A stretch of 64,000 nt of DNA, from positions 17,947 through 81,946 of the forward strand of contig JAIPJX010000006.1 of NCBI GenBank assembly GCA_021733945.1, read 5' to 3'. The translations under genes were made by a program, and so were the position numbers. Within the stretch, counting starts at the first letter, position 1. Every line of letters begins with the position of its first letter. The DNA is from Verrucomicrobiota bacterium. GTDB taxonomy: Bacteria; Verrucomicrobiota; Verrucomicrobiia; Limisphaerales; SIBE01. The notes under the pieces were generated by a model, which did no database searches, was not told the origin of the DNA, and saw only the letters and a list, made by a program, of their open reading frames with translations. Of the stretch, positions 27,344-36,188 are shown one piece after another.

Positions 27344-27617
27344 CGACGAAATCATGACAGTGGACGAGGTGGCCCGCTATTTGAAACTCAAGCCGCAGAC
27401 GGTTTACAAGTGGGCGCAGGAAGACCAGATTCCCTGCGCCAAGCTCGGCAAGGAATGGCGGTTTCGAAGGAGTTTGTTGGACGAATGGATTGACAGTTCG
27501 GTGGTGTTGTCCAAAGCGGGTTTTGATTTGTTGGTACGATCGAGCCTCGGAGCGGTTCAGCGGAACGCGCTTTCGCGGGAGGAACTCGACAAGATTCTCA
27601 GGGAGGTGATGGAATGA
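27336..27617 (+). CDS. Excisionase/MerR-like helix-turn-helix protein
   Basis: A 93-residue DNA-binding protein that starts with GTG, overlapping the upstream membrane-protein gene. Residues 6-52 match the helix_turn_helix_17 (excisionase) domain: MTVDEVARYLKLKPQTVYKW, CAKLGKEWRFRRS and LLDEWI. The remaining 40 residues form a helical C-terminal tail (SREELDKILREVME). In this family such proteins bind short operators or act as antitoxin/regulators. Its place directly before a PIN-like ORF suggests a regulator of that gene. Confidence 0.8.
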   Translation: MSDDEIMTVDEVARYLKLKPQTVYKWAQEDQIPCAKLGKEWRFRRSLLDEWIDSSVVLSKAGFDLLVRSSLGAVQRNALSREELDKILREVME

Positions 27618-27673
27618 CCTCCGATGCGCATCCCGCAGACGCTTGGCGCGGCATAGCCGTTTAAGTGGGTATC

Positions 27674-28084
27674 ATGGATTCCAGTCAGATGGTCGTCGTG
27701 CTGGCACCCGATGTCCTGGGACACAGCTTTGACAACCCGGCCTGCGCCCGGGTTTTGGTGAAGTGGCGTGACGGTCGGTTGGCACCGTCTTTGAACCGGC
27801 AGCTGTTGCAACGTTATCTCAAGATGCTGCAGGATCTGGGTCTGACCGCCCCGCTCTTGCGCCGGTGGGGGTGGTGGCTGACGTCCGCGGACAAGGTTCG
27901 GTTTCTGGATGCGCGGACGGATTCGGATGCGAGCGGAAGCGCGTTGTGTGTTGAGATTGCCAAGGCGTCCGGAGCGGCCTGGGTAATTGCCATGCGCGTT
28001 CCGCCAGCATCCGATCCAGGAGGGTCGCCTGTGCCGTGGATCACGCCTCAAGCATTCCTGGACGGGCCGGGCTCGGATATCTGA
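27674..28084 (+). CDS. PIN-like domain protein (possible toxin component), divergent
   Basis: A 136-residue protein from ATG at 27674 (a GTG at 27665 is also possible). It begins MVVVLAPDVLGHSF, where a PIN domain would have a hydrophobic strand and an Asp. The middle helices (VKWRDGRLAPSLNRQLLQRY) and the C-terminal SALCVEIAKASGAAWVIA strand follow the PIN layout of VapC-like nucleases. The acidic quartet is only partly visible, so nuclease activity is uncertain. It lies 56 bp after the HTH gene. The pair resembles a type II toxin-antitoxin arrangement, but this is inference. Confidence 0.5.
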   Translation: MDSSQMVVVLAPDVLGHSFDNPACARVLVKWRDGRLAPSLNRQLLQRYLKMLQDLGLTAPLLRRWGWWLTSADKVRFLDARTDSDASGSALCVEIAKASGAAWVIAMRVPPASDPGGSPVPWITPQAFLDGPGSDI

Positions 28085-28192
28085 TCCGCCTTTCGGCAAT
28101 TCAAACCGGCCTCGGAGAGGCGGCCGAATGCGTGCCAGTTTGAACGGATCCGGTGTTTGATCGGTCATTCCATGTGAACAACGGCCAGTCCC

Positions 28193-28348
28193 ATGAAACG
28201 AACTCTTTTTCCAGTGGCGCTTCTGGTTGCCGGATTTCTCGGCGGCGTGATCGTGGACCGCCTGGTTCACAAGGATGATGATCCCTCGGATGCTTCTCCC
28301 TTAAATTTCGTGTTCACTCTCAATCGAATGGGGGACGAACCCAATTGA
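28193..28348 (+). CDS. 51-residue small membrane-anchored protein
   Basis: ATG at 28193 to TGA at 28346-28348, 51 codons. The N-terminus is a membrane segment or signal (LFPVALLVAGFLGGVIVDRL), followed by an acidic stretch (HKDDDPSDASPLNF) and a short hydrophilic tail. The layout fits a small inner-membrane protein with a periplasmic or cytoplasmic tail. It lies about 110 bp after the PIN-like gene and just upstream of the PadR-like ORF; function unknown. Confidence 0.5.
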   Translation: MKRTLFPVALLVAGFLGGVIVDRLVHKDDDPSDASPLNFVFTLNRMGDEPN

Positions 28349-28456
28349 TCCGAGAATCGGAGTCAGGATCTCCGCTAGAGAGTTCGTCAAGAGTCGAACC
28401 TACGACATCGCGCGCGGAAACCCTGACCCTTCCCGGAATTCTACGGATACGCCATC

Positions 28457-28726
28457 ATGCAAGACGTCCTGGCAACAACCGGTGGCCAACTTCGAATGGG
28501 ACCGGGGACCTTGTACGGGGCGATCAAGAGAATGCTCGCCGCCAGCTTGATCGAAGAATCGGAAGAGCGCCCCGATCCGGACCTTGATGACGCGCGTCGG
28601 CGCTACTATCGATTGACAGGTCTCGGTCAGGCGGCTGTGAATGCCGAGGCGCAACGGTTGGAGGGCTTGGTCCAGGTGGCCAGAAAACGAGGTCTGCTTC
28701 GGCCCATCGCATCGCAGGCGCTATGA
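28457..28726 (+). CDS. PadR-family transcriptional regulator, N-terminally shortened
   Basis: 89 residues from ATG at 28457, ending in a TGA that overlaps the next gene's ATG. It matches PadR from GTLYGAIKRMLAASLIEESE through DDARRRYYRLTGLGQAAVNA, the wing and dimerisation helix. The usual first helix (about 15 residues before GYAIM) is missing. Upstream, in frame, only PEFYGYAI is left after a TGA, as if about 10 residues between F-Y and G-Y-A-I had been deleted. A shortened DNA-binding helix may leave it inactive, but the tight overlap with the next gene suggests it is still translated. Confidence 0.65.
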   Translation: MQDVLATTGGQLRMGPGTLYGAIKRMLAASLIEESEERPDPDLDDARRRYYRLTGLGQAAVNAEAQRLEGLVQVARKRGLLRPIASQAL

Positions 28727-29610
28727 GAACTCCCCCGAAAAGGAAGCCTCGCCCCGAACCACGGAGATCGGTGCGTTTCTACCGGACCTTGCTCAAAGTG
28801 TACCCAAGGAAGTTCCTCGAAGGTTACGAGGAGATGTTCGTTCAGCACTTTCTCGACCAGTACCGGGAGTTTGGGGTTCGAGCTTCCGTCTGGAGCGCCG
28901 CACGGTTCTGGGTGCATATCCTGGCGGACACGGGCCTGTCCGCCGTCCGTGAACACATTCACGAATTAGAAAGAAAACTCGCTATGAACAATCCTTTATC
29001 CAGAATCCTCCTCTTGTTTCCTACATTCCGCAGGGCATTCGCGGCTGTATTTATCATCGGAATACTCCTGACCGCAGGCGTTCTGTGGGTGCTCCCGAAT
29101 TCGTATGCCGGCACAGCGCTTCTGGCCGTTTCCTCACATCCACAGACGACCTTTGATTCAGACTTCTTTCCGAAAGAATTGAACCGAATAGATTCGCAGT
29201 CGATTCTCGCGACGGTAGTCCGAACCCTGGACTTGACCAATCGGTGGAAGGATCGCCTTGGACCGAACGGCAGTCTTCGTCCCGATCAGGCGGCGGAAAG
29301 CCTCCGGAGACGGGTGAACACCCGGGTGAATCCAGGAACGTCGCTGGTGGAAATCCGTGTCTTTGATGAAGAACCGAAGGAAGCAGCCGAGATCGCAAAT
29401 GAGATTGCCCTTGCCTACACCGAAGAGCTGAATGCCGCAGCGCCGACTCGTGTCGCTGATATCATCGATCCGGCCGCACCTGCCGTTCGTCCCATGAGGC
29501 CGAACCGTTATCTTGGAATGGCGCTCGGCCTCCTGATCAGTGCACTGGCGGGCCTCGGATTTGCCATCCTGCTCAAAGCCATCAGTCCTTCGAGCTCGGG
29601 TACGGTTTGA
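28723..29610 (+). CDS. Permease-prefix domain fused to Wzz/GumC-like domain
   Basis: A 295-residue protein. Residues 15-90 match the prefix domain usually found on PadR-controlled MacB/FtsX-like permeases (LLKVYPRKFLEGYEEMFVQH). Next is a membrane segment (AAVFIIGILLTAGVLWVLP), a periplasmic part like the Wzz/chain-length-determinant fold (LVEIRVFDEEPKEAAEIANE) and a closing membrane helix (YLGMALGLLISALAGLGFAI) with a Pro-rich lead (PAAPAVRPMRPNR). It thus pairs the PadR-linked prefix with a polysaccharide co-polymerase layout. The ATG overlaps the PadR stop (ATGA), so the two genes are coupled. Confidence 0.65.
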   Translation: MRTPPKRKPRPEPRRSVRFYRTLLKVYPRKFLEGYEEMFVQHFLDQYREFGVRASVWSAARFWVHILADTGLSAVREHIHELERKLAMNNPLSRILLLFPTFRRAFAAVFIIGILLTAGVLWVLPNSYAGTALLAVSSHPQTTFDSDFFPKELNRIDSQSILATVVRTLDLTNRWKDRLGPNGSLRPDQAAESLRRRVNTRVNPGTSLVEIRVFDEEPKEAAEIANEIALAYTEELNAAAPTRVADIIDPAAPAVRPMRPNRYLGMALGLLISALAGLGFAILLKAISPSSSGTV

Positions 29611-30152
29611 CTTTCGTCCGTGCAGAAATACTTCCGGTGAGCGATCCAGTTTTCCCGGTTCGAGGCGTAAGCATCGCCCGCTTTGAAGCCGCCGTCGGTG
29701 CCGTAAAGGATGCGATCCTGGTACTTGATGAAAAACTGCCGCACCTTTTCCCGTTCCCGCTGGGATTGATACTGCACCTGCCCGATGCGTGCGGCGGTTT
29801 CGGTCATCGCATTGGGGAAGCGGTCGAGAAATCCGGCCACCTCATCGACGCTCCATTCGAGGCTGGCCAGGTGCGCGGCCAAGAAATGTAGCTCCGGATT
29901 CCTGGCCAGCATGCGATCGCGGGCGTTCATCTGGTCCTGATAGGACGGCATCTCCGGATGTTTGAACATGTGATACTGCGGATTCCGGCTGAAGTAACTT
30001 CGGTCGTTGTTGACGGTCATTTCGTCCAGCGGCAGCGAGCAGTTCCTGGGTTCGCCCAGATGGCCCATCAGAATGATGCCTTTCTTCTGGAGGTGATCGA
30101 AGACCGGGTCGAACTGGGGAGGATCGATCATGACATCGGACCAACCGGGAAG
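29600..30152 (-). pseudogene. Amidohydrolase family fragment (N-terminus lost)
   Basis: Minus-strand frame with the central and late part of a metal-dependent amidohydrolase: LPGWSDVMIDPPQFDPVFDH, IILMGHLGEPRNCSLPLDEM, RNPELHFLAAHLASLEWSVD and KYQDRILYGTDG, the last with the Asp metal ligand. The usual N-terminal strand with the HxH metal pair is absent, replaced by unrelated sequence, and no suitable start codon exists. The frame (29508-30356) also runs into the end of the plus-strand gene. A gene remnant is the best reading. Confidence 0.6.
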
Positions 30153-30193
30153 GGCAACGGCAGAATCGAAGCGACGCCCCCCAGGCCTTTCCG

Positions 30194-30793
30194 TCATTGC
30201 CCGATGATCTCGCGGACAACAAAGAACGCATGAGTTCGTGGCACCGGCTCTGGGAAGAGAAAATGGGTCATGGATCCCTGGGACATGACACTGCCTCCCA
30301 GCGCATCCCAGGTAGCGAGATCCGTCGAAACTTCCACGCCATAGTGCGCATTCCATCGTGACGTCCAGCTCAGGCCAACGATTCCAACCTCGGAATCATG
30401 GATGAATCCCGTGGCTCTCGGTCGAGCCGGTGGCACGATCGGATTCATTTCGAGATCCAGACCATTGAGATAGGCAATCCGGTTCGGGATTGTCCTGGCG
30501 ATGGTGTTGGAGAGAGTCGCGGAAATCCGGTCGGAACGATGTCTGAGCGCCATATAAAGCAGAAAGCTCTCGGCAAGATCTTCCCGGTCCGGATAATCAC
30601 GCGCGTAGGTCGAGATGAAGGCATCATCCGCGCCTTGAGCTGTCACCCACTTTTTTGCTGCCGCATGCGCTGCATCCAGAGACGTGTGGGTCGCTTCGTG
30701 AATCCTATTCCGATCCAGCTCTGCGACCAAGCGATTAATCGGCAGGCCTTTCCTTCGATTGACTCCTTTCGAGAACGTATCCAAGTCTCTCAA
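30194..30793 (-). pseudogene. C-terminal remnant of a secreted metallopeptidase-like protein
   Basis: A 199-codon frame with only a TTG start. Residues 30-37 read IHEATHTS, an HExxH zinc motif. Then ISTYARDYPDREDLAESFLL has the acidic third-ligand region of ATLF-type metallopeptidases. The C-terminal 80 residues (GLSWTSRWNAHYGVEVSTDL, then HAFFVVRE) resemble the beta-sandwich that closes many Verrucomicrobia secreted proteins. No signal peptide or N-terminal domain is present and a TAA lies just upstream, so it seems to be the truncated end of a larger gene. Confidence 0.5.
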
Positions 30794-30827
30794 GCCCCAC
30801 GTTCGAATCCGTTAACCGAATGGCCGT

Positions 30828-30905
30828 AGGTTTCGCGCCACGAAAAAGCGGTAGAGGGCTACCGCAGTCCAAGACGCTTCGCGAATGTCGCAGAGCGCCA
30901 GCCCT
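30828..30905 (+). repeat. Interspersed repeat D, copy 1
   Basis: AAAAAGCGGTAGAGGGCTAC, then CGCAGTCCAAGACGCTTCGC. The same unit occurs inverted at 63863-63905 (GCGAAGCGTCTTGGACTGCG, then GCAGCCCTCTGCCGCTTTTT). GGTAGAGGGCTACC is itself a short palindrome. Confidence 0.8.
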
Positions 30906-30996
30906 GTGGAGCTTTCTCCCTGGAATTGCAGCGCCCGGTCGACCGGATGTGGTATGGTGCCAGATGAGTTTATGTTCAACGGGGAATGACAGGGTG

Positions 30997-33900
30997 ATGA
31001 AACGGCCACTTTGGCCGGTGTTCGGCGTGTTCGCTTTGATTTTCTTACTTCAAATCGAGGTCCGCCTCGAAGCGCAAGCCCCGGTGATTTCGGAGTTTCT
31101 TGCGGCCAACCAGACCGGCTTGCGGGACAGCGACGGGGATTGGAGCGATTGGATTGAGATTTACAACCCGGGACAGGCAGAGGTTTCGCTGGCGGACTGG
31201 CATCTTTCGGACGACCCAGATGATCTGATGCGCTGGAAGTTTCCTCCCGTCACAATTCCTGGGCAGGGCTTTTTGCTCGTCTTCGCTTCCGGCAAGGATC
31301 GCTCGGCCGCCAATGCGGAATTGCACACCAATTTTAAGCTGACGCAGGACGGTGAATTTCTGGCACTGACCATGCCGGATGGAACGGTGGCCTCGGCGTT
31401 CACACCGACCTTTCCATCACAGATTCAGGACCTGTCCTACGGACTGTCGATGCGCCAGGAAACAGTGCGCCTGATGGCGACCAACTCCGTGGGCCGAATG
31501 TTCGTGCCGGTGGACAATCGTTTTTCTGATTCATGGACACAACCTACCTTTGATGATTCCACCTGGAATTCCGTGTCCATGGCGGTGGGCCATGAACTTC
31601 CGCTACCGGACAGCGGTCAGGCACCCCCGCCGATCGAATCTCTGCAGGACCTGAGCGAGCCCGGCGATTTTATCCTGGCAACCTCCGCCAATTCCCCGGC
31701 GAACGAAGGTGTGGAAAACGTAATCGACAACAATCCCAACACGAAATACCTGAACCGCGACAAACAGAATTCCGGATTTACAGTCAGGCTGGGAGCCGGG
31801 TTGTCAGTGATCCGGGCCCTGCGGCTGACCTCCGCCAACGATGCGCCGGACCGGGATCCAACCAGCTTCCTGCTTTCGGGTTCGGTCGATGGCCAGACCT
31901 TTTCCGAAATCGCACGCGGAACGGTTCCGCGGTTCAGTGGCCGGTTTGTTGCCGTGGTCGTCAGCTTTGCCAATACAACGGCCTACAGCCATTACCAGCT
32001 TCTCTTTCCCACGGTTCAGAATGCCGGTGCGGCGGTGGCCATGCAGATTGCCGAGGTAGAGTTTCTGGGTCAGGCCGGAGCTCCTCCGCCAACCTTGAGG
32101 GAGCTGATTGCGACCGATGTCGAATCATCCGTTTTTCGGCACGCTTCAAGTCTCTATCTGCGTCTGCCGTTCTTTGTTCCACAAAAACAGGCCTATGAAA
32201 ACCTGGCCCTGCGGGTCCGCTACGCCGATGGATTCGTGGCATGGCTCAACGGCATTCCGGTGGCGCGTGCGAACGCACCGGCGACGGTGGCATTCGATTC
32301 CGTGGCGATCACCAATCGCCCCGTGACCAGTGCGGTCCTCGAACAACGCTTTGATCTGAGCCCCCACGCCGATCTCATCCACGAGGGAGGCAATCTCCTG
32401 GCCATACAGGCGCTCAACGACACCATCAGCGGACCGGAGTTTTTCTTTCAGGCACAACTCGGGGATTCACGGGTCGAGCTGGGTGAACCCAGGCACCTGG
32501 ATTCACCAACGCCCGGCACCCTGAACACAGTTCCAATTCTGGGCTGGGTCGAGGAACCGGTCAGCGATCACGAACGCGGGTTTTACGAAATCGCCTTTGA
32601 CGCCGCCCTGTCCAGCGCGACTCCGGGCGCGACGATTCGATATACAAGGGACGGCACCGCCCCCTCCCCCGCCAACGGCACTGTTTACACGTCTCCCATC
32701 CGGATCAGCCGCACCACCGTGCTCCGGGCGGCGGCCTTCCGCGATGGCTGGCGAAGCTCACGAGTGAGCACGCACACCTACCTTTTTCTCAACGACATCA
32801 TCTCGCAGAATCTCAACCAGGCCCTGGGTGCCGGCTTTCCAACGGACTGGAACGGGCAGGCCGCCGATTACGGTCTGGATTCGCGCGTCGTGAATCCTTC
32901 CGGAGGAGACAACTTCGGCGGCAAATACACCCGGTCCTTCAAGGAAGATCTAAAATCCCTGCCAACCCTGTCCATCGTCATGGCCACCGAGGATCTGTTC
33001 GGGCGAACGGGCATCTATTCAAATCCGAACAACCGAGGTGCGGCCTGGGAACGCCCCGCCTCGGTCGAGCTGATCCGTCCCGGCCGACAGGACGGATTCC
33101 AGGTGAACGCCGGTGTCCGAATCCAGGGCGGTGCTTTTCGGCGGTTCGATTTGACCCTGAAGAAATCGTTCCGACTCGCCTTTCGCGACGAATACGGGGC
33201 ATCCAAACTGAGGCACCCCTTGTTCGGTGCCGAGGCCACGGACAAGTTCGACAACATCGTCCTGCGGGCCAACAGCAATGATGCCTGGCCTTACGCGAGT
33301 GGTTCGGTCCTGTACGTCCGCGACGCGTTTGCCATGGAGACCGTGCGATCGATGGGCGGAGTCTCCTCGCACACCACGTTCATGCACCTCTATCTCAACG
33401 GCCAATATTGGGGGCTATACAACCCGGTGGAACGTCCGGACGCCGCATTCTCCGCAACCTACTACGGGGGCAACAACAATTCGTGGGACGCCATCAACCA
33501 GGACTCTGTGCCGGATGGCAACTACGACGCGTGGAATCGGTTGTTGGCGCAGTTGAACCAGGATTTCTCCCAATCGGCACCTTACCAGCGCCTGCAGGGG
33601 AACAACCCGGACGGAACCCGCAACCCGGAGTACGAAGACCTGCTCGATGTGGGGAACATGATCGACTATTTGATCCTGAATTTCTACGTCGGCAACGCCG
33701 ACTGGCCCGGACGAAACTGGTGGGCCGGACGGGATCGTGACAACGGGGATGGATTTAAATTTTATCCCTGGGACACCGAGACGGCGCTTGGTCTCACGGA
33801 CGTGAATTACGATTGCACCGGCGTCAACAGCGCGGTCGCCCGGCCTTATGCCGCCGTGCGCGCGAACCCGGCGTTCCGACGTGATTTTGGGGATCGTGTT

Positions 33901-35757
33901 TTTAAACATTTCTCGAAGGGCGGCACGCTGTATGTGAACCCGGACAAACCCGCCTGGGATCCGACGCATCCGGAGAACAATCAACCGGCGGCGAGGTTGG
34001 CAGCGCTGGCCAATCAGATCGACCGCGCCATGGTCGGGGAATCCGCCCGCTGGGGCGATCAGCTGCGCACCACTCCCTTCACACGTGATGAACACTGGGA
34101 AAAAGCGCGCGACAATCTCCTTGCCAATTATTTCCCACGCCGCTCGGCCATCGTGCTGGATCAGTTCCGTCGGGCGGGATTGTATCCGCGCATCGATCCT
34201 CCCGCGATGAACCACCCCGGAGGCACGGTCGAACCAGGTTTTCAACTCACCCTGCTCTCTTCAAAGGGCGACATTTTCTATACCCTCGACGGGACCGATC
34301 CGGGCAGTCCGGTGAACGTCGAGGAACTGTCTCGAACCAGCCTGATTTCCCGGGACGCCGCCAAACGGGTACTTATTCCGTCCTCATCAAACGGAGGTCA
34401 ATCCCTGGGCTCGGCCTGGCAGGGGGGCAGGGAACCGTTTGACGATTCAAACTGGACTGCCGGAAACGGTGGAGTCGGGTACGACCAGCAAGCCAGTTAC
34501 CTGCCGCTGATCCAGACCAATGTGCGCAGCGCGATGGAAGCAAAGAATACTTCCGCCTTCATTCGCATCCCGTTTCAGCTGGACACCGCCGCCCTGACAC
34601 GACTCAACACGCTGGTCTTGAGAATGCAGTACGACGACGGGTTCATCGCCTATCTCAACGGGGTGCAGATTGCCTCTGCCAATGCACCCGGAAGCCCGGC
34701 ATGGAACTCGACCGCCACCGCCGCAAATTCCGATGCCTCGGCCCTTGTCTTCCGGGACATCCGGATCGACGCAGCGCTAAACACTCTGAAATCCGGCGGA
34801 AATCTTCTGGCAATTCACGGTTTGAATGTCAGCGGCACCAGTTCGGACTTTCTCGTCGCAGCCGAACTCGTCGCTTCCGAGCGCCGCATCACCAGCGCGG
34901 CAACGGATGCCATCGCGTACACGGGACCCATCGCGATCAACGATCTCGTCACCATCAAGACCCGCGTCTTCGATGGCGAAGAATGGAGCGCCTTGAACCA
35001 GGCGACGTTGTCACCGGGAACCCCCAGCCTGACCGTCAGTGAACTCCACTATCATCCCGCGGATCCGACCGACACCGAGATCGCCGCGGGTTTCGTGGAT
35101 GCCAATGATTTTGAGTTCATCGAACTGTTCAACAACGGGTCCGTGACCTACGACCTGACAGGGGCAGCCTTTGTCGCCGGAATCGACTTTGCGTTCTCTC
35201 AATCCTCCATCACCCGCCTGGCCCCGGGTCAGCACCTGCTGATCGTGCGAAATCTCGCCGCGTTCGAACTACGGTACGGCCCTGGATTGCCGGTCGCCGG
35301 ACAGTACTCCGGCAGGCTCGACAACGCCGGCGAACGCATTGAACTGGTGGACTCGAATCAACAAATCGTCCTTTCGTTCTCCTACAGCCCGCTGGCACCG
35401 TGGCCCTCCCAGGCTGACGGTGGGGGCTCCTCCCTCGAACGCATCGACCCCTCGGCCCCCATCACGGAACCAGGGAGCTGGCAGGCCAGCATGCTGCCGG
35501 GCGGATCTCCAGGAAAAGGAACAGGCAGCCCGCTGTTGGTGATTGGGGAAATTGGCATCGCATCCGGGCAGCTCCGGTTCACCTTCCATGGCATCGCCGG
35601 CCTTGGTTACACCGTTCATTCGAAAGATGCGTTGTCCTCCGGCACCTGGGAGGTTCTGGAACAGGCAGCTCCACTTGCCGCCAGTCAACAAATCGAGGTT
35701 CGGGTGCCCTTGGGCACGAGTCCTGTGACCCGATTCTACCGCGTCTCGATTCCATGA
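30997..35757 (+). CDS. Giant secreted CotH-kinase/lamin-tail protein
   Basis: 1586 residues from ATG at 30997; earlier in-frame codons belong to repeat DNA. It has a signal peptide (about 1-26), a lamin-tail domain (ISEFLAANQTGLRDSDGDWS, about 28-160), a discoidin-like region (about 230-350), and a chitobiase-like C-terminal domain with IRYTRDGTAPS. The spore-coat CotH domain covers about 650-1020 (GVRIQGGAFRRFDLTLKKSF, then IVLRANSNDAWPY). A second chitobiase-like motif (IFYTLDGTDP) and a second lamin-tail domain (SELHYHPADPTDTEIAAGFV) follow. CotH-like kinases phosphorylate secreted proteins in Bacillus; here the role is unknown. Such proteins are common in Verrucomicrobia and Planctomycetes. 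Confidence 0.87.
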   Translation: MKRPLWPVFGVFALIFLLQIEVRLEAQAPVISEFLAANQTGLRDSDGDWSDWIEIYNPGQAEVSLADWHLSDDPDDLMRWKFPPVTIPGQGFLLVFASGKDRSAANAELHTNFKLTQDGEFLALTMPDGTVASAFTPTFPSQIQDLSYGLSMRQETVRLMATNSVGRMFVPVDNRFSDSWTQPTFDDSTWNSVSMAVGHELPLPDSGQAPPPIESLQDLSEPGDFILATSANSPANEGVENVIDNNPNTKYLNRDKQNSGFTVRLGAGLSVIRALRLTSANDAPDRDPTSFLLSGSVDGQTFSEIARGTVPRFSGRFVAVVVSFANTTAYSHYQLLFPTVQNAGAAVAMQIAEVEFLGQAGAPPPTLRELIATDVESSVFRHASSLYLRLPFFVPQKQAYENLALRVRYADGFVAWLNGIPVARANAPATVAFDSVAITNRPVTSAVLEQRFDLSPHADLIHEGGNLLAIQALNDTISGPEFFFQAQLGDSRVELGEPRHLDSPTPGTLNTVPILGWVEEPVSDHERGFYEIAFDAALSSATPGATIRYTRDGTAPSPANGTVYTSPIRISRTTVLRAAAFRDGWRSSRVSTHTYLFLNDIISQNLNQALGAGFPTDWNGQAADYGLDSRVVNPSGGDNFGGKYTRSFKEDLKSLPTLSIVMATEDLFGRTGIYSNPNNRGAAWERPASVELIRPGRQDGFQVNAGVRIQGGAFRRFDLTLKKSFRLAFRDEYGASKLRHPLFGAEATDKFDNIVLRANSNDAWPYASGSVLYVRDAFAMETVRSMGGVSSHTTFMHLYLNGQYWGLYNPVERPDAAFSATYYGGNNNSWDAINQDSVPDGNYDAWNRLLAQLNQDFSQSAPYQRLQGNNPDGTRNPEYEDLLDVGNMIDYLILNFYVGNADWPGRNWWAGRDRDNGDGFKFYPWDTETALGLTDVNYDCTGVNSAVARPYAAVRANPAFRRDFGDRVFKHFSKGGTLYVNPDKPAWDPTHPENNQPAARLAALANQIDRAMVGESARWGDQLRTTPFTRDEHWEKARDNLLANYFPRRSAIVLDQFRRAGLYPRIDPPAMNHPGGTVEPGFQLTLLSSKGDIFYTLDGTDPGSPVNVEELSRTSLISRDAAKRVLIPSSSNGGQSLGSAWQGGREPFDDSNWTAGNGGVGYDQQASYLPLIQTNVRSAMEAKNTSAFIRIPFQLDTAALTRLNTLVLRMQYDDGFIAYLNGVQIASANAPGSPAWNSTATAANSDASALVFRDIRIDAALNTLKSGGNLLAIHGLNVSGTSSDFLVAAELVASERRITSAATDAIAYTGPIAINDLVTIKTRVFDGEEWSALNQATLSPGTPSLTVSELHYHPADPTDTEIAAGFVDANDFEFIELFNNGSVTYDLTGAAFVAGIDFAFSQSSITRLAPGQHLLIVRNLAAFELRYGPGLPVAGQYSGRLDNAGERIELVDSNQQIVLSFSYSPLAPWPSQADGGGSSLERIDPSAPITEPGSWQASMLPGGSPGKGTGSPLLVIGEIGIASGQLRFTFHGIAGLGYTVHSKDALSSGTWEVLEQAAPLAASQQIEVRVPLGTSPVTRFYRVSIP

Positions 35758-36188
35758 TTCCAGACGTCATGACGCGTCTTCCGGGTCCACCCCGCGTGCG
35801 TGACCATCATGAGGTCGGGTGGCGCGAAGCGCACTGCCATTCGTTTAAGAACTGAAATGGTAGGGCGAAGCGTCCCCGCTGAGCCGCTCAACTCACTTTC
35901 GCTCAACCGCCCGTCGGCTCACCGGGACGGATTCGCCCTCCGAATAGCTTCAACGAATGGCAGTGGCTCGAACCGACCCGGCCCCCGTGGATGGGGCGGC
36001 ACGGCCAAGACCCGCTCGGCGGGGCGCTTCGCGCTGCCTTCGAGGCAGAACGCTTCGGGTTGGCATGCTTGTCCGCACCCGCCATCCGCTCGCCCCGGGG
36101 CGCGAGCGTTTATCTTGGCGCAACCACGCCGGACAGTTATCCTCGGTCCCGCGCCGCCTTTAACAACCCGGTCGCACCAACGAACTCC
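35758..36188. other. 431-base non-coding region with repeat A
   Basis: Holds repeat A copy 2 (35812-36000) and a stretch rich in CGCCCCGGGGCGCGAGCG near 36090. No gene of its own; the sulfatase starts at 36189. Confidence 0.6.
35812..36000 (+). repeat. Interspersed palindromic repeat A, copy 2
   Basis: GTGGCGCGAAGCGCACTGCC, ATTCGTTTAAGAACTGAAAT, GGTAGGGCGAAGCGTCC, GCTGAGCCGCTCAA, CACCGGGACGGATTCGCCCT and ACGAATGGCAGTGG. Same order as at 52615-52760, and partly inverted relative to 14696-14800. Confidence 0.85.

Noticed and set aside
27775..27795. TTGGCAC...TTGA resembling a sigma-54 (-24/-12) site
   Set aside because: It lies within the PIN-like coding region and lacks the GC of TGC at -12; chance match likely.
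28380..28420. tRNA-like T-loop words (AGTCGAACC)
   Set aside because: No acceptor or anticodon stems could be built around it; probably chance.
30795..30815. GTTCGAATCC, resembling a tRNA T-arm
   Set aside because: No matching 5' half or stems within 90 bases on either strand.
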